Positions 35,314 through 61,080 of a stretch of DNA of 64,000 bases are shown here, piece by piece (the first letter of the stretch is position 1; each line of letters opens with the position of its first letter). Location: positions 7,931,342 through 7,995,341 of the forward strand of contig NC_085091.1 of assembly GCF_963422355.1 (NCBI RefSeq), written 5' to 3'. Position numbers and translations under genes: made by a program. The notes beneath the pieces are model-generated. The model made no database searches. It saw only the letters and a list, made by a program, of their open reading frames with translations, and was not told where the DNA came from. The stretch is from Corticium candelabrum (taxonomy: Eukaryota; Porifera; Homoscleromorpha; Homosclerophorida; Plakinidae).

Positions 35314-35527
35314 TGTTGTATAGCTCACCAGCCGTACTATTCCTCAGTAGTCTAGGCTAAGTATCGCGTATACTGACTCAGTGGACCGGTTATACCAGAA
35401 TCTATTCTGCTACAGCAAACAAGACGTACTCTACTGCACAAGTCCACTCAACGCTAGTTTACGCTAGACTAACATGACACGAACGCAAACCGCAGTCACA
35501 CCTAAAGCGCATGCTCGCTATCCCACA
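35314..35527 (-). repeat. 5' LTR of gypsy element
   Basis: 214 bp, matching 30935-31153 with several substitutions and small indels; followed by flank GTCAC. Confidence 0.88.
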
Positions 35528-35532
35528 GTCAC

Positions 35533-36880
35533 CATCCGTGAATGATTTCGGCTTGCCAGGGAATCCAAAAAAGACGCTGTGCGTTAGCGCTAAATGCGCT
35601 ACAAATCTGCGCTAAGACCAAATCCGCGAAGAGAAATGATTGCAGAGATCCGAGGTAGACGCGGTGCGCTAGCGCAGAATGTCTTCCGGTACAAGTGCGT
35701 TTAGTGTGTGTATGTGTACTGGTTTTTTTCTGTTTGTTTCTGTATATTTGAATGCATTCATCATGTCAACAGCTGCGTACATGTTAATTAATTAATTAAT
35801 TAGTGTGACAATGTAGCTGTAAATGTAGTCTTCTGATTGTCTGTTTGCTTGTTTGTATCTACGCCTAACTATCATAGTATTTATTTGTTTGCTTGTTTGT
35901 TGGTTTATTTGTTTATTTTTGTTTATTGAAAAGTTGGCAACTTGCTGTCTAGTAGTTGTGTATTTTTATGTTAACCGTGTTGATTGTTGATGTTAATGTT
36001 GCAATTGCATACTCAGTATGGCAATAGACTAAATTAGATCAAATATAAAAGTATTGCTTTATGCTAAAAATATGAATACTAATTCCTCAAAAGGGGGGCT
36101 TTATCACAGTTGCACCATAACATTTCGTTTTTGAGCGGTTTCAGACTGGTGGCTAAACCGTAGTTAAGTTCGATTAAGATAGGTTAGCTAACTCAAGTTA
36201 ATTAACCAAGATAGGTTACAGCAATTAACGTGGTTTGACACTGTCTCGGAAATGGTCACGTGCACTACTGTATCACTATGCATCACTAGGCACTTATAAC
36301 ACCTTGTATGCAACCGGATAATGGCAATTATATAACTGTATATTTTCGATCATTTATGGTGCATGTCTCTAGGAGCTAGCGTTTACATGTACAGTATTGA
36401 GCTCCGTGGTCAACACGCAAATTGTGTCAAGGCTGAAAATTTGCACGCCTCGCCTGCCGACCAGCCAACAAATGGTCACGGTACAACAGCTATCTTTTTC
36501 CGACAATTGTCAGCAGTTTACCGGCCACAGGAAAGGAAGTAACAAGAGCTGTCTGAAATGATCCAATTCTATCTGTGGTCACCGAATCTGCGCAGAAATG
36601 TTGCAAGAACTGGAACAGTCTGTACTCACTGAGCTCATGCATGTTCTTCATTCAGAAGTGACAGAAAGTACGTACACATCATGTCATGGCATTCTCATTA
36701 AGGTATCTCGTGTCATCACTAATTCCTTTCAATCCGAGGAAGGATGTTCTTAGAATACTGTATGAAAACGGTCAAAAGGAAAAAGCGGCATAAAAGTACG
36801 TTGGTGGCCAAAAGTAGATTAAGAGATAGAGAGCAGTAGGTAAAAGCATGATACTATTGAGCAAGTAGCCTAGGTAAAGA
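35533..36880. other. Spacer between gypsy element and gene B
   Basis: The stretch 35560-35720 is the inverse, unoccupied relative of the repeat flanking hAT element 1. The rest is AT-rich with no defensible frame. Weak homology to the region after gene A appears from about 36890. Confidence 0.5.
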
Positions 36881-37088
36881 CTGCTTTGCAAGGGCTGCTC
36901 TGAGTCTGCGTCACAGACACAATTTTAAAACTTGGCTTACAACACTTAGTATATAAAATACATATATATATACCCCTTCTGACATACTTGCGTAAAACCC
37001 ACAGCACTAACAATTAAGGAACAACAGCAGTTGGTTACATCTACAAGCAACTTGCACTGTAAACTTGTCTAAATTCATAGCAAACTTA

Positions 37089-52628
<15,540 letters not shown>

Positions 52629-52745
52629 TGATAGACCAATACCGTACCGTCTGTCACAGAGCACTGAAAGCTATGAACGGCGATTGCTCACGATGGGAGA
52701 TTTCAGAGCAACTCGTGACCGCTGACGTAATTTCCATAGTGCTAA
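52629..52745 (-). promoter_or_regulatory. Conserved proximal 5' region of PARP14-like gene B
   Basis: Counterpart of 7436-7555. It keeps the CRE-like TTACGTCAGC and the blocks up to the ATG. Farther upstream a second shared block, GTATCTCGTGA(T/C)GTATT (52760-52790), is 150 bp nearer to the gene than in A. Confidence 0.5.
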
Positions 52746-52918
52746 CCCTCTGCAAGGATACAAATACATCACGAGATACAAGGTTACCACATGTCTAATT
52801 TTAGCTAAACAGGTTGTGCATTGTTGTCATGGTAACACGATTATCTGTAGGTCATTGCAACACTTAGCTAAACAATTGGTGGCATACTAGCTTGTGACAA
52901 TTGTTGCATTGATAAAAA

Positions 52919-53130
52919 ATAAAACATTTTGAGAAAATGATGGGTATGTAGGGATGGGTATGTACTTAATCATGCTCATCTCCTACATCACAATCCAGTA
53001 CTGAGTGTCCCACACGACTGCTGCGTTCTAATTAATTAATTTAGGTAAAAAGATTGTGATGTAGGAGATGAGCATGATTAAGTACATACCCATCCCTACA
53101 TACTCATCATTTTCTCAAAATGTTTTTTAT
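52919..53130. mobile_element. Foldback MITE with ~77-bp inverted arms
   Basis: Arms 52919-52995 and 53052-53130 are nearly perfect inverse copies (one mismatch and a 2-base indel by eye) around a ~56-bp loop. The long near-identity suggests recent insertion or arm conversion. It lies about 300 bp upstream of gene B. Confidence 0.85.
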
Positions 53131-53486
53131 TTTTTAAGGAATCTGGATAGCGCATGTTTGTATACTTTTGTATGGACGGACATTTTAAATCTTCGCATCA
53201 GAGAGTGCGGTTAGTCTCGCGTGGCCAGACGTTCGCGCGCGGGGGAGGGGCGAGAAGAGCGTCTGGACACAGTGGCCGGGTTTTTGTTGGCGGCTGGTAT
53301 GCATGACGTCACGATTAGTTGTTACCGCGCAAAATGGCTAGAACAGGTAGTTACAATATATGAAAGCGTCCTTTTCATCCTACAATTTTCTATTGTGAAC
53401 TGTAAATTAACTTGAACGCAGACGGAGATCTGCTCCTCTTCCGCAGCAGGTAGTTGACGGGATGTTAGAATTACAAGGCTGATTGG

Positions 53487-53762
53487 ATGGATTGCGTTCT
53501 TTGCAAAGCGACTACGAAACCTGCGACCCGCCCTTTAGTGCACAGTTCTCGCAATGAACATCTTAAGGTGATCTTAGAAGAGTTTGTGGCCGAGTTTTAC
53601 CCTGATTCGGTGAGCGTCATGCTCCCACCACACTCTCGACCTTGCGCAAGAACTCTAGAGTAGTTGAAATCCCTACGAGATGCGCTCAATAGGAAGGAGG
53701 CAGAGTTGCGAAGGCAGGTCAACGCAGTTGGGAAATTGCATGGTCTAGATGTTCAGGTTTAG
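53487..53762 (+). pseudogene. Zinc-finger-like ORF fragment inside MULE-like element
   Basis: Starts M-D-C-V-L-C-K-A-T-T-K-P, a C-x2-C pair. The frame has one in-frame TAG at 53661 and otherwise stays open to 53762, ending with a charged coiled-coil-like stretch (R-K-E-A-E-L-R-R-Q-V). Family not recognised. Confidence 0.4.
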
Positions 53763-53774
53763 CGAGTAGACGAT

Positions 53775-54104
53775 CATATCTAAGAACCATCTGAACGTGC
53801 GTGCTTGATACCGATGTCAGCGTCTTCAACTCGGGCTCGTTCTCCAGTAAACGGTCTGCCAAAGAGTCTGGTATCAATTTTCCTGGCACTAATAAACGCA
53901 GGTACGACAAGCGGTAGGATAGCGTAGCACAGCGACTTGCCACCGCCGGTGGGAAAGGACACAAAAACCTCTCTACCTCCTACAGTGTTTCACTACCTGT
54001 TCCTGTAAAGGTCGAAGCTCGAGGTACCCCATAGACTTAGTTGCAAGCAGAATGGCAAGTGAAATCGACTCTTCATCGTACGACATTTTAGCGATTGAAG
54101 CCAT
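53775..54104 (-). pseudogene. RecQ-like helicase N-terminal fragment
   Basis: From ATG at 54102-54104 (M-A-S-I-A-K-M-S-Y) through G-Y-L-E-L-R-P-L-Q-E-Q-V-V-K-H, the pre-motif of RecQ-type helicases. After a frameshift and stop it continues F-P-T-G-G-G-K-S-L-C-Y, a Walker A box of RecQ type. Everything beyond motif I is missing. It converges on the zinc-finger-like ORF inside the same element. Confidence 0.6.
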
Positions 54105-54290
54105 GAAGTCCCGGACGTGGTAGTTCAGCTACGCCCATAATTGCGGTTCTGCAACGTGATTGGTCACGCCAAGATTCTGGCGTCGCCAACAAAAACCCGG
54201 CCACTGTGTCCCGACGTACTATAGGCTTCTCCTCTCCACACGCCCCTCCCCCGCGCGCGAACGTCTGGCCACGCGAGACCAGAGTGCGGT

Positions 54291-55085
54291 ATCGGAACAA
54301 CATTGATTGCACAATAAACAACTCTCACGCATCTCTACAGTCAAAGGCTAGAGTACTTGCTCACGGACAGCACTCCGTTGAACATAGTGATACATTTCAA
54401 CGGTCACGCAACTGCAAGCACACTGTGGAAGTGGCATGGCAGCTAATTGTAGGGTCCCAAACGGTAGTTTCCACCAGCTAATAATAGGTATAGAATTACA
54501 TGTAGGCTAGCTATCACGTACAAACGTTACCAAAACAACATAGGGCGTTGTGGAAGCTCGTATAGAATTGCGCAACAGCAGTTGACACGGTAGCTAATTC
54601 TTCTTCTAACCCACTTTTGTCTCCTTCCAGCTGTTTGAACTCTCTTGCGTCTATACGACGCAGCAGCAGAAGAGTCACATATAATAACGGCATTCGTTTA
54701 TGCTGAACGCGCTGGATTCGAGCTTCGGACCGCCTAATCTGTGCGTGGTGTCGCGCAAATACTGTGAACAAGTCAACGTCAACGTCAACGCCAACGTCGG
54801 ACGCCGACGCCGCCGACGTCGAGTACGTTGACGTTAGCGTCAGCGTCAATATTGTATTAGACATGCCGGTCCTTTCCTTTTGACCATTTCTGTAGGACCT
54901 TCAAGTATAATTAAAGTTAGCAGCAACTTAGCTGTATTGGATGACACCCTTCTTCGGATTGAAAGGAACGCTAACACGTTGAAAGATTGCTGTCGTATCG
55001 TGACCATTTGTTGGCTGGTCGGCATGATGCATACAAGTAGCAGCCGTGACAACATATCACTACATCACAATTTGTGTGTTGACAG
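54291..55085. other. Intergenic; GACGTC-rich imperfect palindrome
   Basis: No clear gene. A minus-strand frame at 54514-54864 reads F-A-R-H-H-A-Q-I-R-R-S-E-A-R but matches nothing I know. About 54768-54850 is a GTCAAC/GACGTC-rich sequence able to form an imperfect hairpin. Confidence 0.4.
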
Positions 55086-57715
55086 CAGGGCCAGCGGAGC
55101 CTGTAAGGTTGGTCCGGCCAAGTAGTAGTTCCACCAGGAGACAAAAGCAAAGAACTTCCGGTAAACGGTATAGGTAATTAAATATATTTATATTTAATCG
55201 CCCTGCTGCTGGAGAAAAGGAGATAATTCTATCAACAGTTAATTACTGGCAGGGACAAATTGAAGTAACTCAGCAAGTCCATGTTAGACTGTCAGTGTGC
55301 CTGAAGTAGGCGAAAACGTTCCGGAAGTTACTAGGAAGACGGCTTACCGGAAGTAGTAGGTGTGCCCAAGTCAGGTAAGAGCTCAGCACATGCGTGATCA
55401 CTGGACATTATGTCGTCTTCTACAGAATCTGCTCAGTCCTGTCTACCTGAAGTTCCAAGTCAGCCGTATCAGCCAATGTCCGGTTTCGTCTTTCCAAAGC
55501 GTTCCTTCGGTAAGAAAGTAGTCGTCAAACGATCGTGTCAGTCGCATTGGTTTGGAAAGTGGAAATGGCCGCAATATTCCACTAAGGATGCTGTCGTCTT
55601 CTGCCACGTGTGTGTGGTAGCGTTGCAGTCGAAGAAGATCAAGAGGCAGAAAGGAGATCCTTCCTTTGTATCAAAGGGGTTTTCCACCTGGAAGAAAGCC
55701 ACGGTGGCATTCAATCTCATGAATCGTCGTCTTGCCACAGGGAGGCAGTGCAAATGATCGTTGAATTGCCCAAAACTTGCCCATATGTAAGTGAGATGCT
55801 GTCTAGAGAGCACACAACTGAGAAGGGACAGAACAGGGAGTGTTTACTCAAGATCATCTTCAATTTGAAGTTTTTAGCCAGACAGGGATTTCCGGTTCGA
55901 GGAGATGGGGATGAGACTGACTCTAACTTCATTCAGTTACTGCAGTTACGTGGTCAAGATGATTCTCTACTAAAATGCTGGCTGACTAGAAAGTCAAGCA
56001 AATATGTATCTCATTACATGCAAAATGAGTTCATAAAATCATGGCATTGCCTATTCTTCGAGAAATAGCTGAATGTATCGAGAAGTCTACATTTTTCTCC
56101 ATCATGTGTGACGAATGCACAGACTTATCCAACAGAGAGCAGCTGGTATTATGTATTCGCTGGATTGATCGAGGCAATTTAGAGCCACAAGAACATGTCA
56201 TTGGTATGTACCAGATTGACGACATCTCAGCACATACCATTGTCAGTGTCATCAGAGATATGTTGATGCGCATAAACTTCTCAATGTCAAGATGCCGAGG
56301 GCAATGCTATGATGGTGCTGCCAACATGAAGGGTGGGAATACCGGTGTTGCAAAGCAGCTATTGCATGAAGAACCCCGGGCTTTATACACTCATTGCTAC
56401 GGGCACGCGTTGAACTTGGCTGTTGGGGATGTTGTAAAACATTGCAAAGTGATGAAGGATGCACTGGACGCCACTTATGAAGTCCCAAAGCTTGTGAAGT
56501 ACTCTCCAAAAAGGGATACTGCTTTGCAAAAGTTGAAGAAAAGTCTTGCACCAGACACCCCTGGTTTCCGCACATTGTGTCCAACAAGGTGAACGGTCAG
56601 GGCACACTCTTTGAAGTCAGTAATTGATAACTGTGTTCTGCAGGAGCTTTGGAAAATGTCCAAAGACTATGTATCTGATCCTGCTATCAAGGGCCGCATC
56701 ATTGGCATTCAATTCCAGTTTAGAACGTTTCGATATTTGTTTGGGGTTGTTTTGGGACAACTAATTCTGAGGCATGGTGATAACTTGAGCAAGACCCTAC
56801 AATCACCCAAGTTGTCTGCTGCTGAGGGTCAATGGATAGCTTTGATGACTGTTGCAACTCTGTACGTGCTCAGAGACGACACACAGTTCGATCTCTTCTG
56901 GAAGAGTCTTCAAGAGACAAGGACTAAATTAGATGTTGATGGCCCTGTCCTGCCCAGAAAGAGGAAAGTTCCAAGGCGATATGAGGAGGGCAGTGCTGAA
57001 CCTGAGTTTTTCAATGTTTGCAAGCAATTTTATTGCCAGCAATATTACGAAGCACTCGATTTAATTGTGAATGCTATTCAAGCCAGGTTTGATCAACCCG
57101 GATTCAAAATGTACCGTAACTTGCAGGACCATTTGCCAAAGTTGTCAAGGGTGACGATTATAGGGAATGCCTCAACCATGTCATTTCATTTTATCATGAC
57201 GATTTAGATGCCCAACAACTGCAGCTTCATCTTGAAATTTGCAAGCCAACTTTGGTCTCGTAGAAAAGACTTCTGTGACAGTGTGTGACATTAGGGACTA
57301 CATCTTGAGTTTATCTCCTTACGAAAGGGATTTGATGTCGGAAGTATTCACCGTCCTTAAACTCAATATGGTGCTTCCATCTACCAACGCCGTCAATGAG
57401 AGGTCATTTAGTGTCCTCAAGAGATTGAAAACGTACCTTAGAAGTACAATGAAGCAGGATAGATTAAATCACCTACTCTTGCTGCATGTGCACAAGGATC
57501 GTACTGATTCGCTGTCGCTGACACATGTAGCTGAACAGTTTGTCAGTACTTCTGAACATCGATTATCAGTATTTGGACGATTTTCGTAGCTGTATAGTGC
57601 TGTTAGCCTTGAGTCAAGAGGATTTTGCATTAGACTCGTATTGTGTCACGTGAATTGCCCCGTCCTTTGGCGTGTGTTAGGCCTGACTAATCTAAATTTG
57701 CTTCCGCCGGCCCTG
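55086..57715 (+). mobile_element. hAT element 2
   Basis: Ends CAGGGCCAGCGGA and TCCGCCGGCCCTG are inverted repeats of hAT style. The element holds a ZMYM1/P52rIPK-like transposase on the plus strand. Flanking 8-mers no longer match convincingly. It is only distantly related to hAT element 1. Confidence 0.7.
55410..57589 (+). pseudogene. hAT transposase, ZMYM1-like (several breaks)
   Basis: N-terminal TTF zinc-finger region W-F-G-K-W-K-W-P-Q-Y...F-C-H-V-C. Then, across frameshifts, come M-C-D-E-C-T-D-L-S, C-R-G-Q-C-Y-D-G-A-A-N-M-K-G and H-C-Y-G-H-A-L-N-L-A. A TGA falls where Trp is expected after L-C-P-T-R (56590). The dimerisation region N-E-R-S-F-S-V-L-K-R-L-K-T-Y-L-R-S is at 57400-57450. 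At least three breaks, so inactive. Confidence 0.78.
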
Positions 57716-57800
57716 AGTTATATGACCTTCTTCCAAAGTCGTATCTTCAGCCAATCGTAATCTTCAGCCGCAGTCCTGACGTTAGCACAGCCGTTGTCCC

Positions 57801-57932
57801 TGTGGCATAGGACTCAAAGATTGGTAAGAATAAATGTAATTGAACACAAGAGACACAGAAAAGAAAGCATGTATCGTTAGCCGGCTATCCTAATGACTGA
57901 GCTGCCCCACCTATGAAACCCCGGATGCCACA
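57801..57932 (-). repeat. Short LTR, 3' end of gypsy element 3
   Basis: TGTGGCATAGG...GGATGCCACA, 132 bp with perfect TGTGGCAT/ATGCCACA ends. On the minus strand a purine-rich AAAAAAGGGAGATGA lies directly before it, as a polypurine tract should. Confidence 0.65.
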
Positions 57933-60900
57933 TCATCTCCCTTTTTTCTACGCAAAACACAAAATTTACAGCACTGATTATATCAGTTCTATAGCCTCTC
58001 TACACTGTCCGCTCTCCATATCTTGTAGGTGGTATCGCCTTTGTAGTACGCTGACTCCTTCTTGGCTGCTCTGCTCCTGTGACAACTTCAGGCGCACTCA
58101 ACTCGTCTTCAGTACCATCGTCTAAGGTCTCGGGCTCTGTCTGTGTCACTGCTAAATTGATCCTCTCGTTTGTTGTCTCTATTGCTACCTGCGACGTCTC
58201 TAGGCTCTAGATCTGGTTTATCTTGTACTAGCTGCTGGATTGATAGTTGATTTGACCGTGGGTGCAGTCTCATGTGATCCACGTGAACCTTTTGTCTTAC
58301 TCCCGTGTCTGTATACTGTACTGTATAATACCTCTCCCCCAAACTTGTACTACTCTGGCGTTTCTCCACTTTGGCATCTTTGCGTGACGTACCAACACCA
58401 TATCATATGGTCTAATTGCATTTCTCTCACTCGCTGTTTGGTCGTGACCTCTCTTTTGTTTTGCTTGAGCTTTTTCACCGTTTCCTTCAAAGTCTTGGTC
58501 AACACTGAGAACTTTTGTGGCGGCTTTAGTAAATCCAGTTGACATCGCAGATTTCTATTCATCAGGAGCCGTGCTGGAGAAACATTTGTATTGCTATGGT
58601 TGGTATTTCTGTAGACTGACGAAAATCTGTCACTACCTCTTCCAAACTTGCCTTTCCGCTCTCCATGTCTTTCTCGATTGCTTCGTTCAACGTTTTAACA
58701 AAACTTTTCGCTTGCCCGTTGCTTTGGGGATGGTAGGGAGGTACTAAGGTATGACGAATAACCTGTTTCTTACAAAAAGTTTTGAATTCTGACGATACGA
58801 ATTGGGGCCCATTATCTGACACGATTTGCTTTGGAATACCAAACCTTGCGAAGATGTGACAAAGTTGAGTAATGGTTTGGCTCGTTGAAGTCGCTCCTTC
58901 TAGTAGCTGTATTACCTCAGGCCATTTTGAGAACGCATCGACCACAACAAACCACATTTTTTGCAAATGGTCCAGCAAAATCAATGTGACTTCTTGCTCA
59001 AGGGCACTCAGGAAACTCCCATGGATGTAAGGATACTTCTGGTGGTCTATCAGCATGCACAGCACAATTTTCACAATTTCGCAACATACTCTCTATATCT
59101 CTGTCGATACCTGGCCACCATACAAACCTCCGTGCAAGTTTCTTCATCCTCTCCACACCAACGTGTGCTTTGTGCAAGTTTGATAGTAACTGCTCCCTTA
59201 TTGCCTTTAAAATCACTATTCTAGGTTCTTCTGCATGTTTTAGTATGCATCCGTCACACACTGACAACTGATGCATTAATTTGGCAAGTCTTTCAAAATC
59301 CTTGAATTCAAGAACTGGTTTCGAAGCCACCGGTTTGCAGCGCCAATTGTAGCATAGGACTCAAAGATTGATAAGAATAAATGTAATTGTAGAACGAGTG
59401 AAATTACATCGGCGAATTTAACGGGAAGAAGAGGCTGTACAGGAGTACGCCAAAGGATTGAAACGAATCGCAACGAATTGTTCATTCAAGGCAGGAGAAA
59501 GGAAGACAGACTGAGAGACATTTTTGTGGCAGGGCTTAAAGATGACTCTATTCTACAAAAGATGTATGAGAAAGAAGACTTACTGACGCAACCATTGGAT
59601 AAAGTGATTCTCCTAGCTAAGACGTTGGAAGGAGCAAGAGATAGTGTTATGGCAACACAAGAGACACAACAAAGAAAACATGTATCCGTTAGTCGGCTAT
59701 CCAAATACCTGAGCTGCCCTGCCTATGAAACCCCGGATGCCACAGTCCCAGCGTAGGGTCTTTTTATCCAAGTCAGTGTACATCTTCCGATCTTCCAAGA
59801 AACCAGCTCCATCGGTCCGCGGACTGAACATCTGCAACCACAAATTTATGAGGTTCCCACTGGTGATGTTCAATACAAACGTCGGCTTAGGTAGCTCCCA
59901 AGACCTTCACGCGTTGTCCGTTTATTGACTGCTAAAACTTAACGAATATCGCTCCTCAGCGCTCCGTCGGCAAATGAGGCGGGTAAAACAGATATTGTTG
60001 CACCAGTGTCAACCAAAACTTTTATACAATCGTGCATGCCGTTGACAAGTCCCAAGACTTCTACAGATTGAGATTAGTCGATGGGGCCATTGCTCTACGA
60101 CTGACTCCCCGTCCTCCAGCCGGTTGGCGCCGTTGTAACGCTAGACAATTTTCTTTTGGTTTCGAATCGCGAGCGTATTCCTGTCACTGATTCCGATCCT
60201 GTTGACCATGACGTCGTGGTTGAGATGTGGAAGGTCCTGCTTTTCTTCATGTGCAGTGGTGTTGGATGTGCCCTTTGGCCCCGCATGTCCAACATGCGAC
60301 GTTCCGTCTCGGCGTTACTGCAGCAGGCTCCTTTTGTGTGTTGCGTCTGTCATCTTTGCATGCCATAAACGTTGCTAATCATTTGCGTAAGATCGGGAAT
60401 TCGCCGCTTGAGGTCAGCCATTTTCGACGTAATAGAGCGGTCTTGACATAGGCTACTTACGCTGTTGGAGATTGACCTTCCAGTCAAGCAAGTACTAACC
60501 CTTTGACCAATAATCTAGTTGTTTCATAATTAGCTAGATCATTTTCAATCACTTTCTGCCTCAGTTTTTCAGGCAGACCTTGCACAAATTGATCTGTCTT
60601 TCTTATTCTTGCCAAGATTGTTCTTTTTCTTCTTTCCTTGTCGAGACTGTCAGGCACGAGCGTACAACACTTCAATATCATACACACAAATAATTCGATG
60701 TTCTCTCACTGACGTACATGCCATAGTGCCAATCTTCTTAATTGTCTTTATGCCTCCAAGCGATCGAGCTTGCTTGGAACAAAGCTGTCAATCAGTGCAG
60801 CCTTGGCATGATCGTACGTATCGATCCTGTCAGCATCTAGATGCTGAAACTTCGCTATGATTGTGAGTGTCGATCTTATCTTGCATCTAGAAGCTCAAAC

Positions 60901-61058
60901 TTCGCAAAGGCCAACCTTCCAGAAGAGTGGGTAGACGTGCCAATCGAGCCGTAGCATTCCAAACATTTGCTTACGTGCTCGAACTGACGAAACCATGCTT
61001 TTACATCTCCTGGTCTTTCACTAGAAAATGATTCGAGAGCCACTATTTTCGCCGCCAT
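57933..61058 (-). pseudogene. Gypsy element 3, rearranged (gag, protease, integrase; RT lost)
   Basis: Minus strand from right to left: gag start M-A-A-K-I-V-A-L-E-S-F at 61058, then another gag piece (L-P-E-K-L-R-Q-K-V-I) at 60484-60687. The protease L-V-D-T-G-A-T-I-S-V-L-P is near 60000. The unit at 59348-59744 interrupts. The integrase follows, F-V-W-W-P-G-I-D-R-D-I with C-E-N-C at 58998-59330, V-S-D-N-G-P-Q-F and P-Q-S-N-G-Q-A at 58562-59074. Last is a tail V-H-V-D-H-M-R-L-H at 58109-58369. RT and RNase H are absent, replaced by the LTR-like unit. Confidence 0.7.
59348..59744 (+). repeat. LTR-like unit containing a gag fragment
   Basis: Begins TGTAGCATAGGACTC and ends GGATGCCACA like the 132-bp LTR at 57801. 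Between the two matching halves it holds 264 extra bases (59390-59653). These encode Gag-like G-L-K-R-I-A-T-N-C-S-F and, after a one-base shift, R-L-R-D-I-F-V-A-G-L-K-D-D. The Gag frame reads on into the second LTR half (A-R-D-S-V-M-A-T-Q-E-T-Q). Either the LTR includes gag sequence or the short LTR is a deletion form. Confidence 0.55.
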
Positions 61059-61080
61059 AATCTAGCTCTCCTTGAGGTCT

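Larger units (their letters stand above)
30935..35527 (-). mobile_element. Complete Ty3/gypsy LTR retrotransposon (decayed)
   Basis: 4593 bp bounded by LTRs and the 5-bp target duplication GTCAC (30930-30934 and 35528-35532). Read on the minus strand the order is LTR, TGGCGGCGAGG primer-site candidate two bases inside, gag, protease, RT, RNase H, integrase, purine tract AAGGAAGGGAGAG, LTR. The RT-RNase H-integrase order marks Ty3/gypsy. The LTRs differ at many positions and the genes carry stops and frameshifts, so the insertion is not recent. Confidence 0.9.
53212..54280. mobile_element. MULE-like element with 10-bp target duplication
   Basis: GTCTCGCGTGGCCAGACG starts the left end and its inverse closes the right. 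The GC-rich inverted repeats extend about 40 bp and resume around CACAGTGGCCGGGTTTTTG. AGAGTGCGGT directly flanks both sides (53202-53211, 54281-54290). A 9-10-bp duplication is typical of Mutator-like elements. No transposase is inside; instead there are fragments of two other genes. Confidence 0.75.

Noticed and set aside
54514..54864. Minus-strand 116-codon frame
   Set aside because: No recognisable motif, partly made of GACGTC repeats; not enough to call a gene.
59478..59756. Plus-strand frame as a stand-alone gene
   Set aside because: It is a Gag fragment between two halves of an LTR-like unit, with a frameshift at its start.
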